Shown: positions 1 through 8,569, counted from the stretch's first letter. The stretch is 32,398 nucleotides of DNA from Candidatus Njordarchaeota archaeon (GCA_029856055.1 JAHQWF010000025.1:1-32398); one strand, 5' to 3'. Numbers and translations are program-made. Notes: generated by a model from the letters alone, not told the origin.

Positions 1-164
1 GTTACGTAATGGCATTGCCCCCCACATTAGTATTACGCAAGTATTCTCATTAACTGTCTCGAAGAAATAAGTTACGGCTAATTAATGCCGTTTAATCAGC
101 AATTGCGGATTCGTTGAGGCTTAGGGACTTGTAGTTTTACGGTTCAATTATCGGTTTCCTTGGT

Positions 165-371
165 TTATGTTTTCTGGGTTGTTTGGATTAGGTTGTTTAT
201 GATCAATGTGATTATGTCTTCCATTCTTATTATTCCTTTGAATTCGCCTTTTGTGTTTACTACGCCTATTGTTCTTATTTTGTTGTTCAGCATGATGTTG
301 AAGGCTTCTTTTATTGATGTTTGTTCGCTTACGCGTTCGGTGATGATGAATGGGATATCTTTTATTTTCAA
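165..371 (-). CDS. Single CBS-domain-like small protein (68 aa), possibly a fragment
   Basis: Translation IKDIPFIITERVSEQTSIKEAFNIMLNNKIRTIGVVNTKGEFKGIIRMEDI has the CBS-domain pattern; only one CBS unit is present; TTG start without an obvious SD. Confidence 0.5.
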   Translation of the reverse strand: MKIKDIPFIITERVSEQTSIKEAFNIMLNNKIRTIGVVNTKGEFKGIIRMEDIITLIINNLIQTTQKT

Positions 372-507
372 TTCTTTATGAAGCGGAGAATGATTTGCGT
401 TTGGGATATGGGTGATAATGCATTAGTTAAATATTATTGTTTTTTATGAAAAGTGTTTGAAGAAATGCATAGGTTTAAGTACTTTGCGTTGCGGTTTTTG
501 TTGCTTG

Positions 508-522
508 GAGCCTTTCTGGCTC
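508..522 (+). promoter_or_regulatory. Small hairpin (GAGCC-TTTCT-GGCTC) in the presumed 5' leader of the SSB gene
   Basis: Perfect 5-bp inverted repeat, 5-nt loop, between a TATA-like TTTAAGTA (~473-480) and the SD GGAGGT (~541-546) before the TTG at 553. Confidence 0.3.
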
Positions 523-552
523 TGTAAATAATTTAGTTTGGAGGTTAGATAA

Positions 553-948
553 TTGGAAAATGTTGATTCGAATTTTACAAAGGTAAGTGAGCTTAAGACG
601 AGGTCTAGAGGTGTTAATCTAAGAGTTCATGTCCTGAATATTCTGGAGCCGAGGAGTGTTTTCTCTAGGTATACTGGTGAGCGTCATACTGTTACTGAAG
701 CTTTAGTTGGTGATGATACTGGTACTGTTCTCTTGACTTTGTGGGATAAGGATGGGGAGAAGGTTGAGGTTGGTAAGACTTATGATTTACGTAATGTCAG
801 AGTGACTGTTTTCAAGAATTCTATTAGGTTGAGTTTGGGTAGGAATGGGGAGATTTCTGAGAGTCCTGTTGAGATTTCTGAAGAATCTGTTAATAAGGAT
901 AATAATGTTTCTGAGAAAGTTGTGACCAGGAGTAAGAGTTATTACTAG
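553..948 (+). CDS. Single-OB-fold ssDNA-binding protein (crenarchaeal SSB/RPA-like)
   Basis: OB-fold pattern 'VNLRVHVLNILEPRSVFSRYTGERHTVTEALVGDDTGTVLLTLWDKDG' plus a disordered tail; SD GGAGGT before TTG. Confidence 0.8.
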   Translation: MENVDSNFTKVSELKTRSRGVNLRVHVLNILEPRSVFSRYTGERHTVTEALVGDDTGTVLLTLWDKDGEKVEVGKTYDLRNVRVTVFKNSIRLSLGRNGEISESPVEISEESVNKDNNVSEKVVTRSKSYY

Positions 949-967
949 AGTTATTTCTTACTCTAGT
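944..967. terminator. Inverted repeat spanning both stop codons of a convergent pair
   Basis: ACTAGAGT (944-951) / ACTCTAGT (960-967), perfect 8-bp stem with an 8-nt loop; includes the stop codons of the SSB gene and nfo. Confidence 0.45.
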
Positions 968-1842
968 TTCTCTAAGCTCTTCTTACTTTTTCCTTTTAAT
1001 ATGTTTTCTACTATGCGTTTCATTTTTAGGGCATCCTGTTCTAGTATTGGAGATTCACTTATTATTGTTGCTTCTAATTCCTCTTCAACCATTATATCTG
1101 CTAGTGGTATGAATTTTGGTCCGTATCCTTCTCCGAGGGGATGGTGTTTTCTCTCGCCTTTTTCCGAGTACTCTATTTTTGTGAAATGTATGTGTAGTGG
1201 GTTGAAAGCTTTTTTACCTATTTCTTCCTCTAGCATCTCTAATATCTTTTCGTAGTCTTTGCGCGTGTTTAGTATTCCCCCCTCACGAGCATGGATATGG
1301 GGGAAATCAAGTACAGGTTTGGAGTTAGGTATCTCTTTTACCATTTCTATAACTTCGTCGAGTGAACCAAGTTGGGATTTCTTACCCATAGTTTCGGGGC
1401 CTATTAATGGTTTTAATTTCTTTTTTCTCGCTAGATCAGCGACCTCTTTTATAGCGTTTATGGCAATTTCTAGTGCTTCGCGCGGTTTCCTTAATCCATA
1501 GTATCCTGGATGGAATACTACTATGTATGCATCTAGCCAATGCGCTACTTCTAGTGCCATTAGTAATCTCTTTTTTGACGCTTCTATTGTTTCTTCTTTT
1601 TCTGAACTGAAGTTTATTGCGTATGGTGCATGTAGTGATAATAATACATCGTTTTCTTTAGCCTCCTTATTTATTTCTAGCGCCTTATCTTTCTTTATGT
1701 TGATTTGCCTTACTTGCTGCACTTCGAGAGCGTTAAGACCTATTTCACGTAGGAATGCTGGGACTTTTACTATATCGCCTTTAAATCCCAGTGGTTTTCC
1801 AGCTGGGCCGAATCTCACTTTTAATTTCTTTGCTGGGGTCAC
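958..1842 (-). CDS. nfo: Endonuclease IV / AP endonuclease family 2 (xylose-isomerase-like TIM barrel)
   Basis: Motifs 'SLHAPYAINFSS', 'VVFHPGYYG', 'GPETMGKKSQLGSLDEV', 'PVLDFPHIHAR', 'IHFTKIEYSEKGERKHHPLGEG', 'ATIISESP'. Confidence 0.85.
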   Translation of the reverse strand: MTPAKKLKVRFGPAGKPLGFKGDIVKVPAFLREIGLNALEVQQVRQINIKKDKALEINKEAKENDVLLSLHAPYAINFSSEKEETIEASKKRLLMALEVAHWLDAYIVVFHPGYYGLRKPREALEIAINAIKEVADLARKKKLKPLIGPETMGKKSQLGSLDEVIEMVKEIPNSKPVLDFPHIHAREGGILNTRKDYEKILEMLEEEIGKKAFNPLHIHFTKIEYSEKGERKHHPLGEGYGPKFIPLADIMVEEELEATIISESPILEQDALKMKRIVENILKGKSKKSLEKLE

Positions 1843-2004
1843 TTAGGTCTCCTTGCCTAATTTGTTGGAGAACTAAACATTTAATCTATTATGTCTTAAT
1901 TCTATGAAATACATGTTTTTTAAGTAAATGAGAAAATTTATTTATGTTTAAAGCGTTTATTTTTGTAAGACTTTATATAGTTTATTTTTGGTAGGAGATC
2001 TTGT

Positions 2005-3078
2005 ATGGAAGAAACTTTAATCAGTGAATCTATTAATTGGTTTCAAGCATTTGTAATGGCTTTATATAGCGTAACAATAATGTTTTTCGGCGTGGGTATT
2101 CTTTCTGAACGATATAGTGAGATAGTATCGCTCTATAATTTGCTGGCTGGTGACTTCTCTCTATATATCGTATGGCTGTCTTATGGTATATTAATTCTAG
2201 GTGTTTTATCCCTAGTTCTAATGGGTTTTTCCCTAGGGTTTCATCACTATGATTATGCTCTAATCTATTTAGGATTAGCCTTTTTATTAACTGGTGTTTT
2301 TGATATCGCTTATCTAGGTATCTTATACCTAGTAGGCACTGCCCCCATGAATAATGTTTTTTATATAGTATTGTTGGCTAGTGTATTGAAATTAGTAGCT
2401 GGCGCCTTGTCTATCAAATTATCTAGAGATTTGGGAGAAAGTCCTAATTTTATCCCGTTAGTAGCTATTGCTCTCGCTATACCATTTATTAGTGGCTTAA
2501 CAGTTTTTATGGATCCTGGCTATACAGCAGCAGATGTATTTGAGATGATTTGGGATTACGCTTACAACACTGTTTCTTTTGGTATACAGGACATTGTGTA
2601 TCTTTCATTAGGGGGTTACTTATCTACGATAGCGATTTTATCAGTATTGTTTTCACTTATCTTAGCCAATAGAGCTGGAGATCCGAGAAGTAGTTTTGGG
2701 GCTAAATTATCATTAACTTTCGGGGCTTTCAGCGGTATACTAGGTATTCTACTTTCATCTCTTGGTAATGCCTTAGAAAAAGCTAAGGAGATCATCATGT
2801 ACAATGTCAATGCTGAATCCTCTGTTCTTAATCATTACTTTGAAGCTTTGAACATAGTCACTTTCTTCGGGTTGCTTTTACTGGCTTTTTTCATTTTATC
2901 AAGTTACTACGTAGTTGTACCTACCCCGAGAGAAGGGAGAAGAGAGAGGTCGGTAGAGGAAACAATCGAGCGCGTTACAGTTACAGCTGAGGAGAAAAAA
3001 GAGGAAGGAGGCGAGGAGATAATTGAAGGGCTCGAGGAACTTGAATTTGAAGAGTTTGAAGATCTAGAAGAATTTTAA
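2005..3078 (+). CDS. Polytopic membrane protein with a strongly acidic C-terminal tail, unknown function
   Basis: Multiple hydrophobic segments, then a charged tail ending EEGGEEIIEGLEELEFEEFEDLEEF; TATA-like TTTATATAG upstream. Confidence 0.75.
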   Translation: MEETLISESINWFQAFVMALYSVTIMFFGVGILSERYSEIVSLYNLLAGDFSLYIVWLSYGILILGVLSLVLMGFSLGFHHYDYALIYLGLAFLLTGVFDIAYLGILYLVGTAPMNNVFYIVLLASVLKLVAGALSIKLSRDLGESPNFIPLVAIALAIPFISGLTVFMDPGYTAADVFEMIWDYAYNTVSFGIQDIVYLSLGGYLSTIAILSVLFSLILANRAGDPRSSFGAKLSLTFGAFSGILGILLSSLGNALEKAKEIIMYNVNAESSVLNHYFEALNIVTFFGLLLLAFFILSSYYVVVPTPREGRRERSVEETIERVTVTAEEKKEEGGEEIIEGLEELEFEEFEDLEEF

Positions 3079-3150
3079 AGATAAGAGCTATACTTCCTTC
3101 ACTAATATTATTGCTTATATTATTTAATCTAAGCATCGTGGTGATTTGAC

Positions 3151-3612
3151 TTGTCAGCACCTAACGTTGTTTCCTTCTCTATAGTTACGTCTAAAGAGAA
3201 TTTTGCCAGGATATTCCTGGTAGATAGTCCAAGCAATTTGGAGAAGAATATAAATATGGTTAAAGAAGTTTTCTCGAGAACTAACATAAAAGATTTCTTG
3301 GTAAGTTTCAAGAAACTCATTGATAGCTTAAGTGGTGCTGTAGAGGAAAAAGATATAAAAGACGCTGAATGGGTAGTAGCGTTCGATAAGGTTGGTGATA
3401 ATGGGATACTTTTAGTTGACTTAACTAAGCTTGCAGAAAATATGTACTTGCTTTATCTAAGTAGATCTGTCTGGACTAATCCTCGGGATCCTGGAGAGAA
3501 GCAAGTATCTTTTGAGGCGCATTTCTATGCTAAGGATGGTGTAGTTAGGGATTTTCAGAGGGTGCTAATAATTAGAGGGAACGTGATTTATGATGCTCCG
3601 ATAAAGAAATAA
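3151..3612 (+). CDS. Hypothetical protein (153 aa)
   Basis: Open frame starting TTG with SD-like GGTGAT; no recognised domain. Confidence 0.65.
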   Translation: MSAPNVVSFSIVTSKENFARIFLVDSPSNLEKNINMVKEVFSRTNIKDFLVSFKKLIDSLSGAVEEKDIKDAEWVVAFDKVGDNGILLVDLTKLAENMYLLYLSRSVWTNPRDPGEKQVSFEAHFYAKDGVVRDFQRVLIIRGNVIYDAPIKK

Positions 3613-3624
3613 TTACTATTCTTT
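3603..3624. terminator. Inverted repeat spanning convergent stop codons
   Basis: AAAGAA (3603-3608) / TTCTTT (3619-3624) around stops separated by only 3 nt. Confidence 0.25.
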
Positions 3625-4125
3625 CTCGGGGTAAAATGTTTCTTTTAGGAATTCAAATACTTTATTCCAAGCTTCTTCTAGGTTTTTTCCAATGATTATT
3701 TCATCTAGATACTTGAATCTCGCTGGCTTTAATTTATCTGGTTTTTTATCAATTGCGACAAATACTGCCTTTGTGTTAGGGAACAAGTGCTTAAATATTT
3801 GAGCTGCTTCATTAGCTGAATCAGCAGCTGCCCGTTTAGCGATTGTGTCGACGAGGAATATTATGTAGGGTTTATCTCTCGGGCTTGATCTCCTATATAT
3901 TACTACCCCGATTTTGCTTAAAGCATGCTTTAGTAGTGGTCTCTTTATATCTGAAGTATCTAAGAATCCACCTTCTATCCATGATGTTATTAGTTTACCT
4001 CTATCCACCTTATACATGCCTGCTAGCTTGACGTCTTGTTGCAAGAATTCTTCCTTAAAACCATACATTATCTCTTTCTCTAGATCATTTCTCAGGGATT
4101 CTTTAGGTTTTTTCTTAGAGGACAT
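3616..4125 (-). CDS. Hypothetical protein (169 aa)
   Basis: Long open frame with coding-like composition; no recognised family. Confidence 0.65.
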   Translation of the reverse strand: MSSKKKPKESLRNDLEKEIMYGFKEEFLQQDVKLAGMYKVDRGKLITSWIEGGFLDTSDIKRPLLKHALSKIGVVIYRRSSPRDKPYIIFLVDTIAKRAAADSANEAAQIFKHLFPNTKAVFVAIDKKPDKLKPARFKYLDEIIIGKNLEEAWNKVFEFLKETFYPEKE

Positions 4126-4142
4126 AAGTCACCACACCAGAA

Positions 4143-4460
4143 TCATAGGTTGTATCTAAGTAACTCCTTATTTTGATATAAAATAATAATGTTCCGTAAT
4201 TCTTTATCGATACTCTCGATAGTTATTTTGAATGATATTTTAGCTAGGCACTGTATACACATACCCGCCGTGCGAATTATATGCAGGTTAATTACAAGCG
4301 ATGTATCTTGTAGTTCATATGAATAACTTACCTTATGGCAAGGATCTGGGGCTATAATGAATCCATTGATTATCAATTTGTTGTCCAGCCTAGTTACTGT
4401 TGCGGTTGAATCAACTGCACTAGTGCATGTAGGTTTTAGTGATTCAAGTTTTATATCCAT
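4143..4460 (-). CDS. Hypothetical small protein (105 aa) with conserved-looking Cys residues
   Basis: Compact, tightly packed between same-strand neighbours; beta-rich appearance with PDPCH and CIQC elements. Confidence 0.6.
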   Translation of the reverse strand: MDIKLESLKPTCTSAVDSTATVTRLDNKLIINGFIIAPDPCHKVSYSYELQDTSLVINLHIIRTAGMCIQCLAKISFKITIESIDKELRNIIILYQNKELLRYNL

Positions 4461-4462
4461 TA

Positions 4463-5983
4463 CTACGTACCTCTAATATCCCTTAACGCTGAAGGTATCT
4501 CATCAATAACATCTGTAGCTAATAGCTCATAGCTTTTTTTCCTGAAAGCTAGATCTCCAGCATAACCAGATACGAAAGCTCCAGCACAAGAAGCTAGGAA
4601 TAAGTCATTGCATTGAGCCATGAATGCAGCGGTTATGCCGGATAAGACATCCCCGGTTCCACCAACGGTCATTCCTGGATTACCAGTAGTGTTAAATTTA
4701 ATAGTTTTCCCATCGGATATGACATCAATATGCCCCTTTAGAATAATTGTGATGCCGTGGTTCTCAGCCATTTTCCTAGTGATCTCTCCTCTGTCCTTGA
4801 GTTCTAGGGGGGGTTTCTCACCAAATAGTATATTAAATTCACCAGCATGAGGCGTAACAACTATTTTTCCTGAAGGAATGCCATGCTTGGCTATAGCTTT
4901 TAATCCATCAGCATCAATAAGGAGAGGAATACCCTTACTAGCAATAAATCTGGCTAGATCAGCTGCTGCTTCCAGAGTTTCCTCGGCCAGCCCTATTCCT
5001 GGCCCCAATACTACAGTGTCGAAATTACTAATTATTGGTTTTAATAGATCTATGTTCTCCAAACCTAGTGAATCGCCAGGCAATGGTTTAACTATTAAAT
5101 TAGGGGAAAACGATCTGATAACATTAGAAATGAGTTCGGGTGCAGCTACAATTACTAAATCAGCCCCAGTTCTAAGAGCCGCCATAGCGGCTAAAGCTGG
5201 TGCGCCAGAGTAATCCTTGCTCCCCCCTATTATTAGTATCCTGCCGAAGTCTCCCTTATGCGACCACTCAGTTCTTTTCTTTAAGCAGTTAATAACATCG
5301 CCTGGACCGACTAATAAATCCGCTTCTGGAGGTATCCCGATACTGCGTATGATTACTTTGCCCACTTCCTCTTTATCAAAACCTTTCTTAGCTTCATGAA
5401 AAGTAATTGTATAATCTGCATTCACCGTCTCTCCTGTTTTTCTCCCCTCAAAAACATTGAAGCCGCTAGGTACATCAATAGAAACTATTTTGAATCCGAC
5501 CTGGTTTTTTAATTTATTTATCTTTCTTATGGCTTCTAATGCTAATCCTCGCGCAGAACCTTTTATACCAACTCCGAGTAAAGCGTCTACTACTACATCT
5601 ACTTTTTCTAGTACTTCTTCTAGTTTATGGATTTTTGATGAGTCATCTATCTCAATGATTTTAATGCTAAATATCATTCTCCTAAGTATCTCATAGTTTT
5701 TTCTGGCTATTTCTGATCTAATTAGTGATGGCTTACCCATTAGGACCACAGTGACATCGTAATTCATTGATGCCAGGTGTCTAGCAGCCACGAAGCCATC
5801 TCCGCCATTATTGCCAGTACCGCATATAACAGCAATTCTTCTCTTATCTCTGAACTTGCTAGCTACGAAATCCGCAACATTTTTTCCAGCGTTCTCCATT
5901 AATAAGAGAGTATCCACGCCTAGAAATTCCGAGTTTTTATCTAATCTATAAACATCGCTTGGTGACAAGTATTCCGGCATCAT
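4463..5983 (-). CDS. nnr: Bifunctional NAD(P)HX epimerase / ADP-dependent NAD(P)HX dehydratase
   Basis: N-terminal YjeF_N: 'LLMENAGKNVADFV', 'CGTGNNGGDGFVAARHL'. C-terminal carbohydrate-kinase-like: 'GDFGRILIIGGSKDYSGAPALAAMAALRTGADLV', 'VLGPGIG', 'DADGLKAI', 'TPHAGEF', 'TTGNPGMTVGGTGDVLSG'. Confidence 0.93.
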   Translation of the reverse strand: MMPEYLSPSDVYRLDKNSEFLGVDTLLLMENAGKNVADFVASKFRDKRRIAVICGTGNNGGDGFVAARHLASMNYDVTVVLMGKPSLIRSEIARKNYEILRRMIFSIKIIEIDDSSKIHKLEEVLEKVDVVVDALLGVGIKGSARGLALEAIRKINKLKNQVGFKIVSIDVPSGFNVFEGRKTGETVNADYTITFHEAKKGFDKEEVGKVIIRSIGIPPEADLLVGPGDVINCLKKRTEWSHKGDFGRILIIGGSKDYSGAPALAAMAALRTGADLVIVAAPELISNVIRSFSPNLIVKPLPGDSLGLENIDLLKPIISNFDTVVLGPGIGLAEETLEAAADLARFIASKGIPLLIDADGLKAIAKHGIPSGKIVVTPHAGEFNILFGEKPPLELKDRGEITRKMAENHGITIILKGHIDVISDGKTIKFNTTGNPGMTVGGTGDVLSGITAAFMAQCNDLFLASCAGAFVSGYAGDLAFRKKSYELLATDVIDEIPSALRDIRGT

Positions 5984-6038
5984 TAAACACTGGCTAGAAC
6001 TTAACTCAGTAGATTAAGTATTAGTAATTTAACTTAAA

Positions 6039-6050
6039 ACATATTTAATC
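6039..6050 (+). promoter_or_regulatory. TATA-like element for the C/D-box sRNA
   Basis: 'acatatttaatc' about 40 nt upstream of the C box, placing a plausible start ~6070. Confidence 0.35.
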
Positions 6051-6083
6051 GTAAAATAATCTGATTGAGAACTTCTCCATAAA

Positions 6084-6136
6084 ATGATGAAGCGAACAGA
6101 CTGCGACGTAAAGGATGAGCGTCCCAGCTCTTCTGA
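6084..6136 (+). ncRNA. C/D-box sRNA (2'-O-methylation guide), dual guide
   Basis: C box ATGATGA (6084-6090), degenerate D' around 6101-6106, C'-like GGATGA (6113-6118), D box CTGA (6133-6136). Both guide tracts have 8-nt complementarity to the 23S PTC region (CUGUUCGC of the A loop; GAGCUGGG). Confidence 0.65.
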
Positions 6137-6143
6137 TCTCACC

Positions 6144-6157
6144 ATAAATATATATAT
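6144..6157 (+). promoter_or_regulatory. TATA box for the cPGS-family gene
   Basis: 'ataaatatatatat', downstream of the sRNA and upstream of the SD/ATG at 6224. Confidence 0.45.
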
Positions 6158-6223
6158 GAATCCATGAAAAACAGAAAAAGTACATCAAAAATTAAATCTT
6201 AACAAGCAGAATAGGTGAGCAGC

Positions 6224-7570
6224 ATGGGTCAGCAAAAAAAGAAAAAAGTAATAATAATGGGTGCGGCTGGGCGAGACTTCCATAACTTTAACGTATTCTT
6301 CCGAAACAACCCCGAATACGAAGTAGTATGCTTCACCGCAACACAAATCCCAGGAATAGAAGGAAGAACATACCCACCAGAACTAGCAGGACCACAATAC
6401 CCAAACGGAATCCCAATACACCCCGAAAACCAACTACCAGAACTAATAAAGAAACACAACATAGACTACGTAGTATTCAGCTACAGTGATGTTTCTCATC
6501 AGCATGTTATGGATAGAGCAGCTATCGCAGCAGCAGCAGGAGCAAGCTACATGCTGCTCGGACCAAAACACACAATGCTAAAATCAACAAAACCAGTAAT
6601 CGCAATAGGAGCAGTAAGAACAGGAGCAGGCAAATCGACCGTTTCTAGGAAGGTTGCGAGGATTTTTGCTAAGTGTGGCATCAAAGTAGTTGCGGTTAGA
6701 CATCCCATGCCTTATGGGGATTTGAGGAAGCAGATTGTTCAGAGATTCGCTAGTTACGAGGATTTGGATCGTTATAACGTGACATTTGAGGAGCGGGAGG
6801 AATACGAGCATTATATTGATAACGGATTCGTTGTTTATGCTGGAGTAGACTACGAGAAGATACTTAGGGAGGCTGAGAAGGAGGCGGATGTGATTATTTG
6901 GGATGGGGGGAATAACGATTATCCGTTCTACGTACCTGATTTATTCATTGTGGTGGCGGATGCTCTTAGACCGGGGCATGAGTTGACTTATTGGCCTGGA
7001 TCTGTGAATGTAAGAATGGCTGATGTCGTTATAATTAATAAGGCTGCAGAAGCGGATCTTGATTCTATTCTGAAGATTATGAAGAATGTCAAGGCGGTTA
7101 ATGAAAAAGTTCGCATACTAATTGGGGTATCAACATTGAAAGTGGATGATCCGAGCATGATTGAGGGTAAGAGAGTTATAGTGGTTGAGGATGGTCCAAC
7201 AGTTACTCATGGAGAAATGCCTTTTGGAGCAGGATATGTTGCCTCGATAATGTATGGTGCTAGGGAGATAGTTGATCCTAGGAAGTGGGTTAAACCTGGC
7301 ACGGATCTAGCTATGGCTTATGAGAAGTATAAACATATGAAGAATGTCTTGCCTACATTGGGTTACTCCGATAAGGAGAAGAAGGAGGTCGAGGAGGTTA
7401 TTAATGCTGCTGATGCTGATGTAGTTGTTTCAGGTACGCCTATCGACTTATCTAGAGTTTTAAAAGTGAATAAACCGATAGTTAGGGTTAGATATGAGCT
7501 TGAGGAATCAGGTGACAAGAAGCTAGAAGAGATAATTGGCGAGTTCTTAAAGAATAAAGGTTTGTTATAG
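6224..7570 (+). CDS. Cyclic 2,3-diphosphoglycerate synthetase-family GTPase/ATPase
   Basis: 'KVIIMGAAGRDFHNFNVFFRNNPEYEVVCFTATQIPGIEGRTYPPELAGPQYPNGIPI', P-loop 'GAVRTGAGKSTVSRK', 'DVIIWDGGNNDYPFYVPDLFIVVADALRPGHE'. ATG 6224 with SD AGGTGA preferred over the GTG at 6215. Confidence 0.85.
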   Translation: MGQQKKKKVIIMGAAGRDFHNFNVFFRNNPEYEVVCFTATQIPGIEGRTYPPELAGPQYPNGIPIHPENQLPELIKKHNIDYVVFSYSDVSHQHVMDRAAIAAAAGASYMLLGPKHTMLKSTKPVIAIGAVRTGAGKSTVSRKVARIFAKCGIKVVAVRHPMPYGDLRKQIVQRFASYEDLDRYNVTFEEREEYEHYIDNGFVVYAGVDYEKILREAEKEADVIIWDGGNNDYPFYVPDLFIVVADALRPGHELTYWPGSVNVRMADVVIINKAAEADLDSILKIMKNVKAVNEKVRILIGVSTLKVDDPSMIEGKRVIVVEDGPTVTHGEMPFGAGYVASIMYGAREIVDPRKWVKPGTDLAMAYEKYKHMKNVLPTLGYSDKEKKEVEEVINAADADVVVSGTPIDLSRVLKVNKPIVRVRYELEESGDKKLEEIIGEFLKNKGLL

Positions 7571-7651
7571 CTATATCTAATTAATTTTTTATTTAGTTTA
7601 GTTTTTAGGATAAGGTTATTCTTGTTATGTTTTCATGTAAAGGTAATCTCA

Positions 7652-8569
7652 ATGTTCGATGTTTCAGCTATAGGGAATCCTGTTTACGATATTATTATTA
7701 CTCCTTATGTCAGAACGAATGGTAGAGTGCTTTCTGGCTGTAGTACTAATGCAGCTCTAACTGTTGGTAAATTAGGTGGCAAAGCAGCTTTAATTGGGAA
7801 GATTGGGGATGACTTTAGGGATGACTTCATTTCTGTTGCTAGGAATTATGGTGTTACGCCGTTCCCGTTAGCTTCAAGGGAGACTGGAGGTTTCTATCTA
7901 AGATATATAGATGCAAGGATGAATGATAGAGAGTTACGGGTCTTAGGTATTGCTGATAAGATAAAGTTCGAGGAGGTTCCGAAAGAGGCATTGGAATCCA
8001 AATCGATAGTTCTAGGCCCAATTTTAAAAGAGTTGTCGCTTGATTTCGTTAAATCTCTGGTAAATGAGAATGCAGATAGCTTGATTGTGGTTGATCCCCA
8101 GGGATTAATTCGAGAGATTATAGATGGTAAGGTGGTTAGGGTGGCTAATAAGGAGACATATGAAATCATTAGGTTAACGCATGTCACTAAGCCAAATGAG
8201 CATGAGGCTGAAGTTCTCTTCCCAGGAATGGATATGCCGAGAATAGCTAAGAAGATCTATGAATTAAACAATTTTGCTGGTATAGTGACTGTGGCTGAGA
8301 GAGGATCTTACATAGCGTTTGATAAAGGGATATATCATGTACCAGCTTACAGAACTATTGAGCGTGATCCAACGGGATGCGGTGATGTCTATGCTGGTGC
8401 ATTCGCATACTATTTCATTAAGTACCAGGATTTACTAGAATCAGCTATATTCGCATCTGCAGCTGCATCATTCATGGTGGAAAGCACAGGGCCAGGATTC
8501 TCCATCGATCTTAGCAAAGTCATGGAGAGGTTTGAGGCATTACAAGAAAATGTGAAGAAGGTGTCTTGA
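7652..8569 (+). CDS. PfkB-family carbohydrate/nucleoside kinase
   Basis: 'GCSTNAALTVGKLGGKAALIGKIGDDFRDDF' and 'DPTGCGDVYAGAFAYYF' signatures. ATG 7652 with SD AAGGTAA preferred over the TTG at 7622. Confidence 0.85.
   Translation: MFDVSAIGNPVYDIIITPYVRTNGRVLSGCSTNAALTVGKLGGKAALIGKIGDDFRDDFISVARNYGVTPFPLASRETGGFYLRYIDARMNDRELRVLGIADKIKFEEVPKEALESKSIVLGPILKELSLDFVKSLVNENADSLIVVDPQGLIREIIDGKVVRVANKETYEIIRLTHVTKPNEHEAEVLFPGMDMPRIAKKIYELNNFAGIVTVAERGSYIAFDKGIYHVPAYRTIERDPTGCGDVYAGAFAYYFIKYQDLLESAIFASAAASFMVESTGPGFSIDLSKVMERFEALQENVKKVS

Noticed and set aside
1-160. Short inverted repeats (cgtaat/attacg; acggc/gccgt) and a tRNA-like 'ggttcaattatc' stretch
   Set aside because: Stems too short, no A box, acceptor stem or anticodon arm; cannot support a tRNA or other ncRNA.
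1001-1846. Plus-strand ORFs antisense to nfo (84, 80, 107 aa), and similar antisense ORFs over nnr, MCM and others
   Set aside because: Shadow ORFs opposite clearly conserved genes; Ser/Phe-rich low-quality translations.
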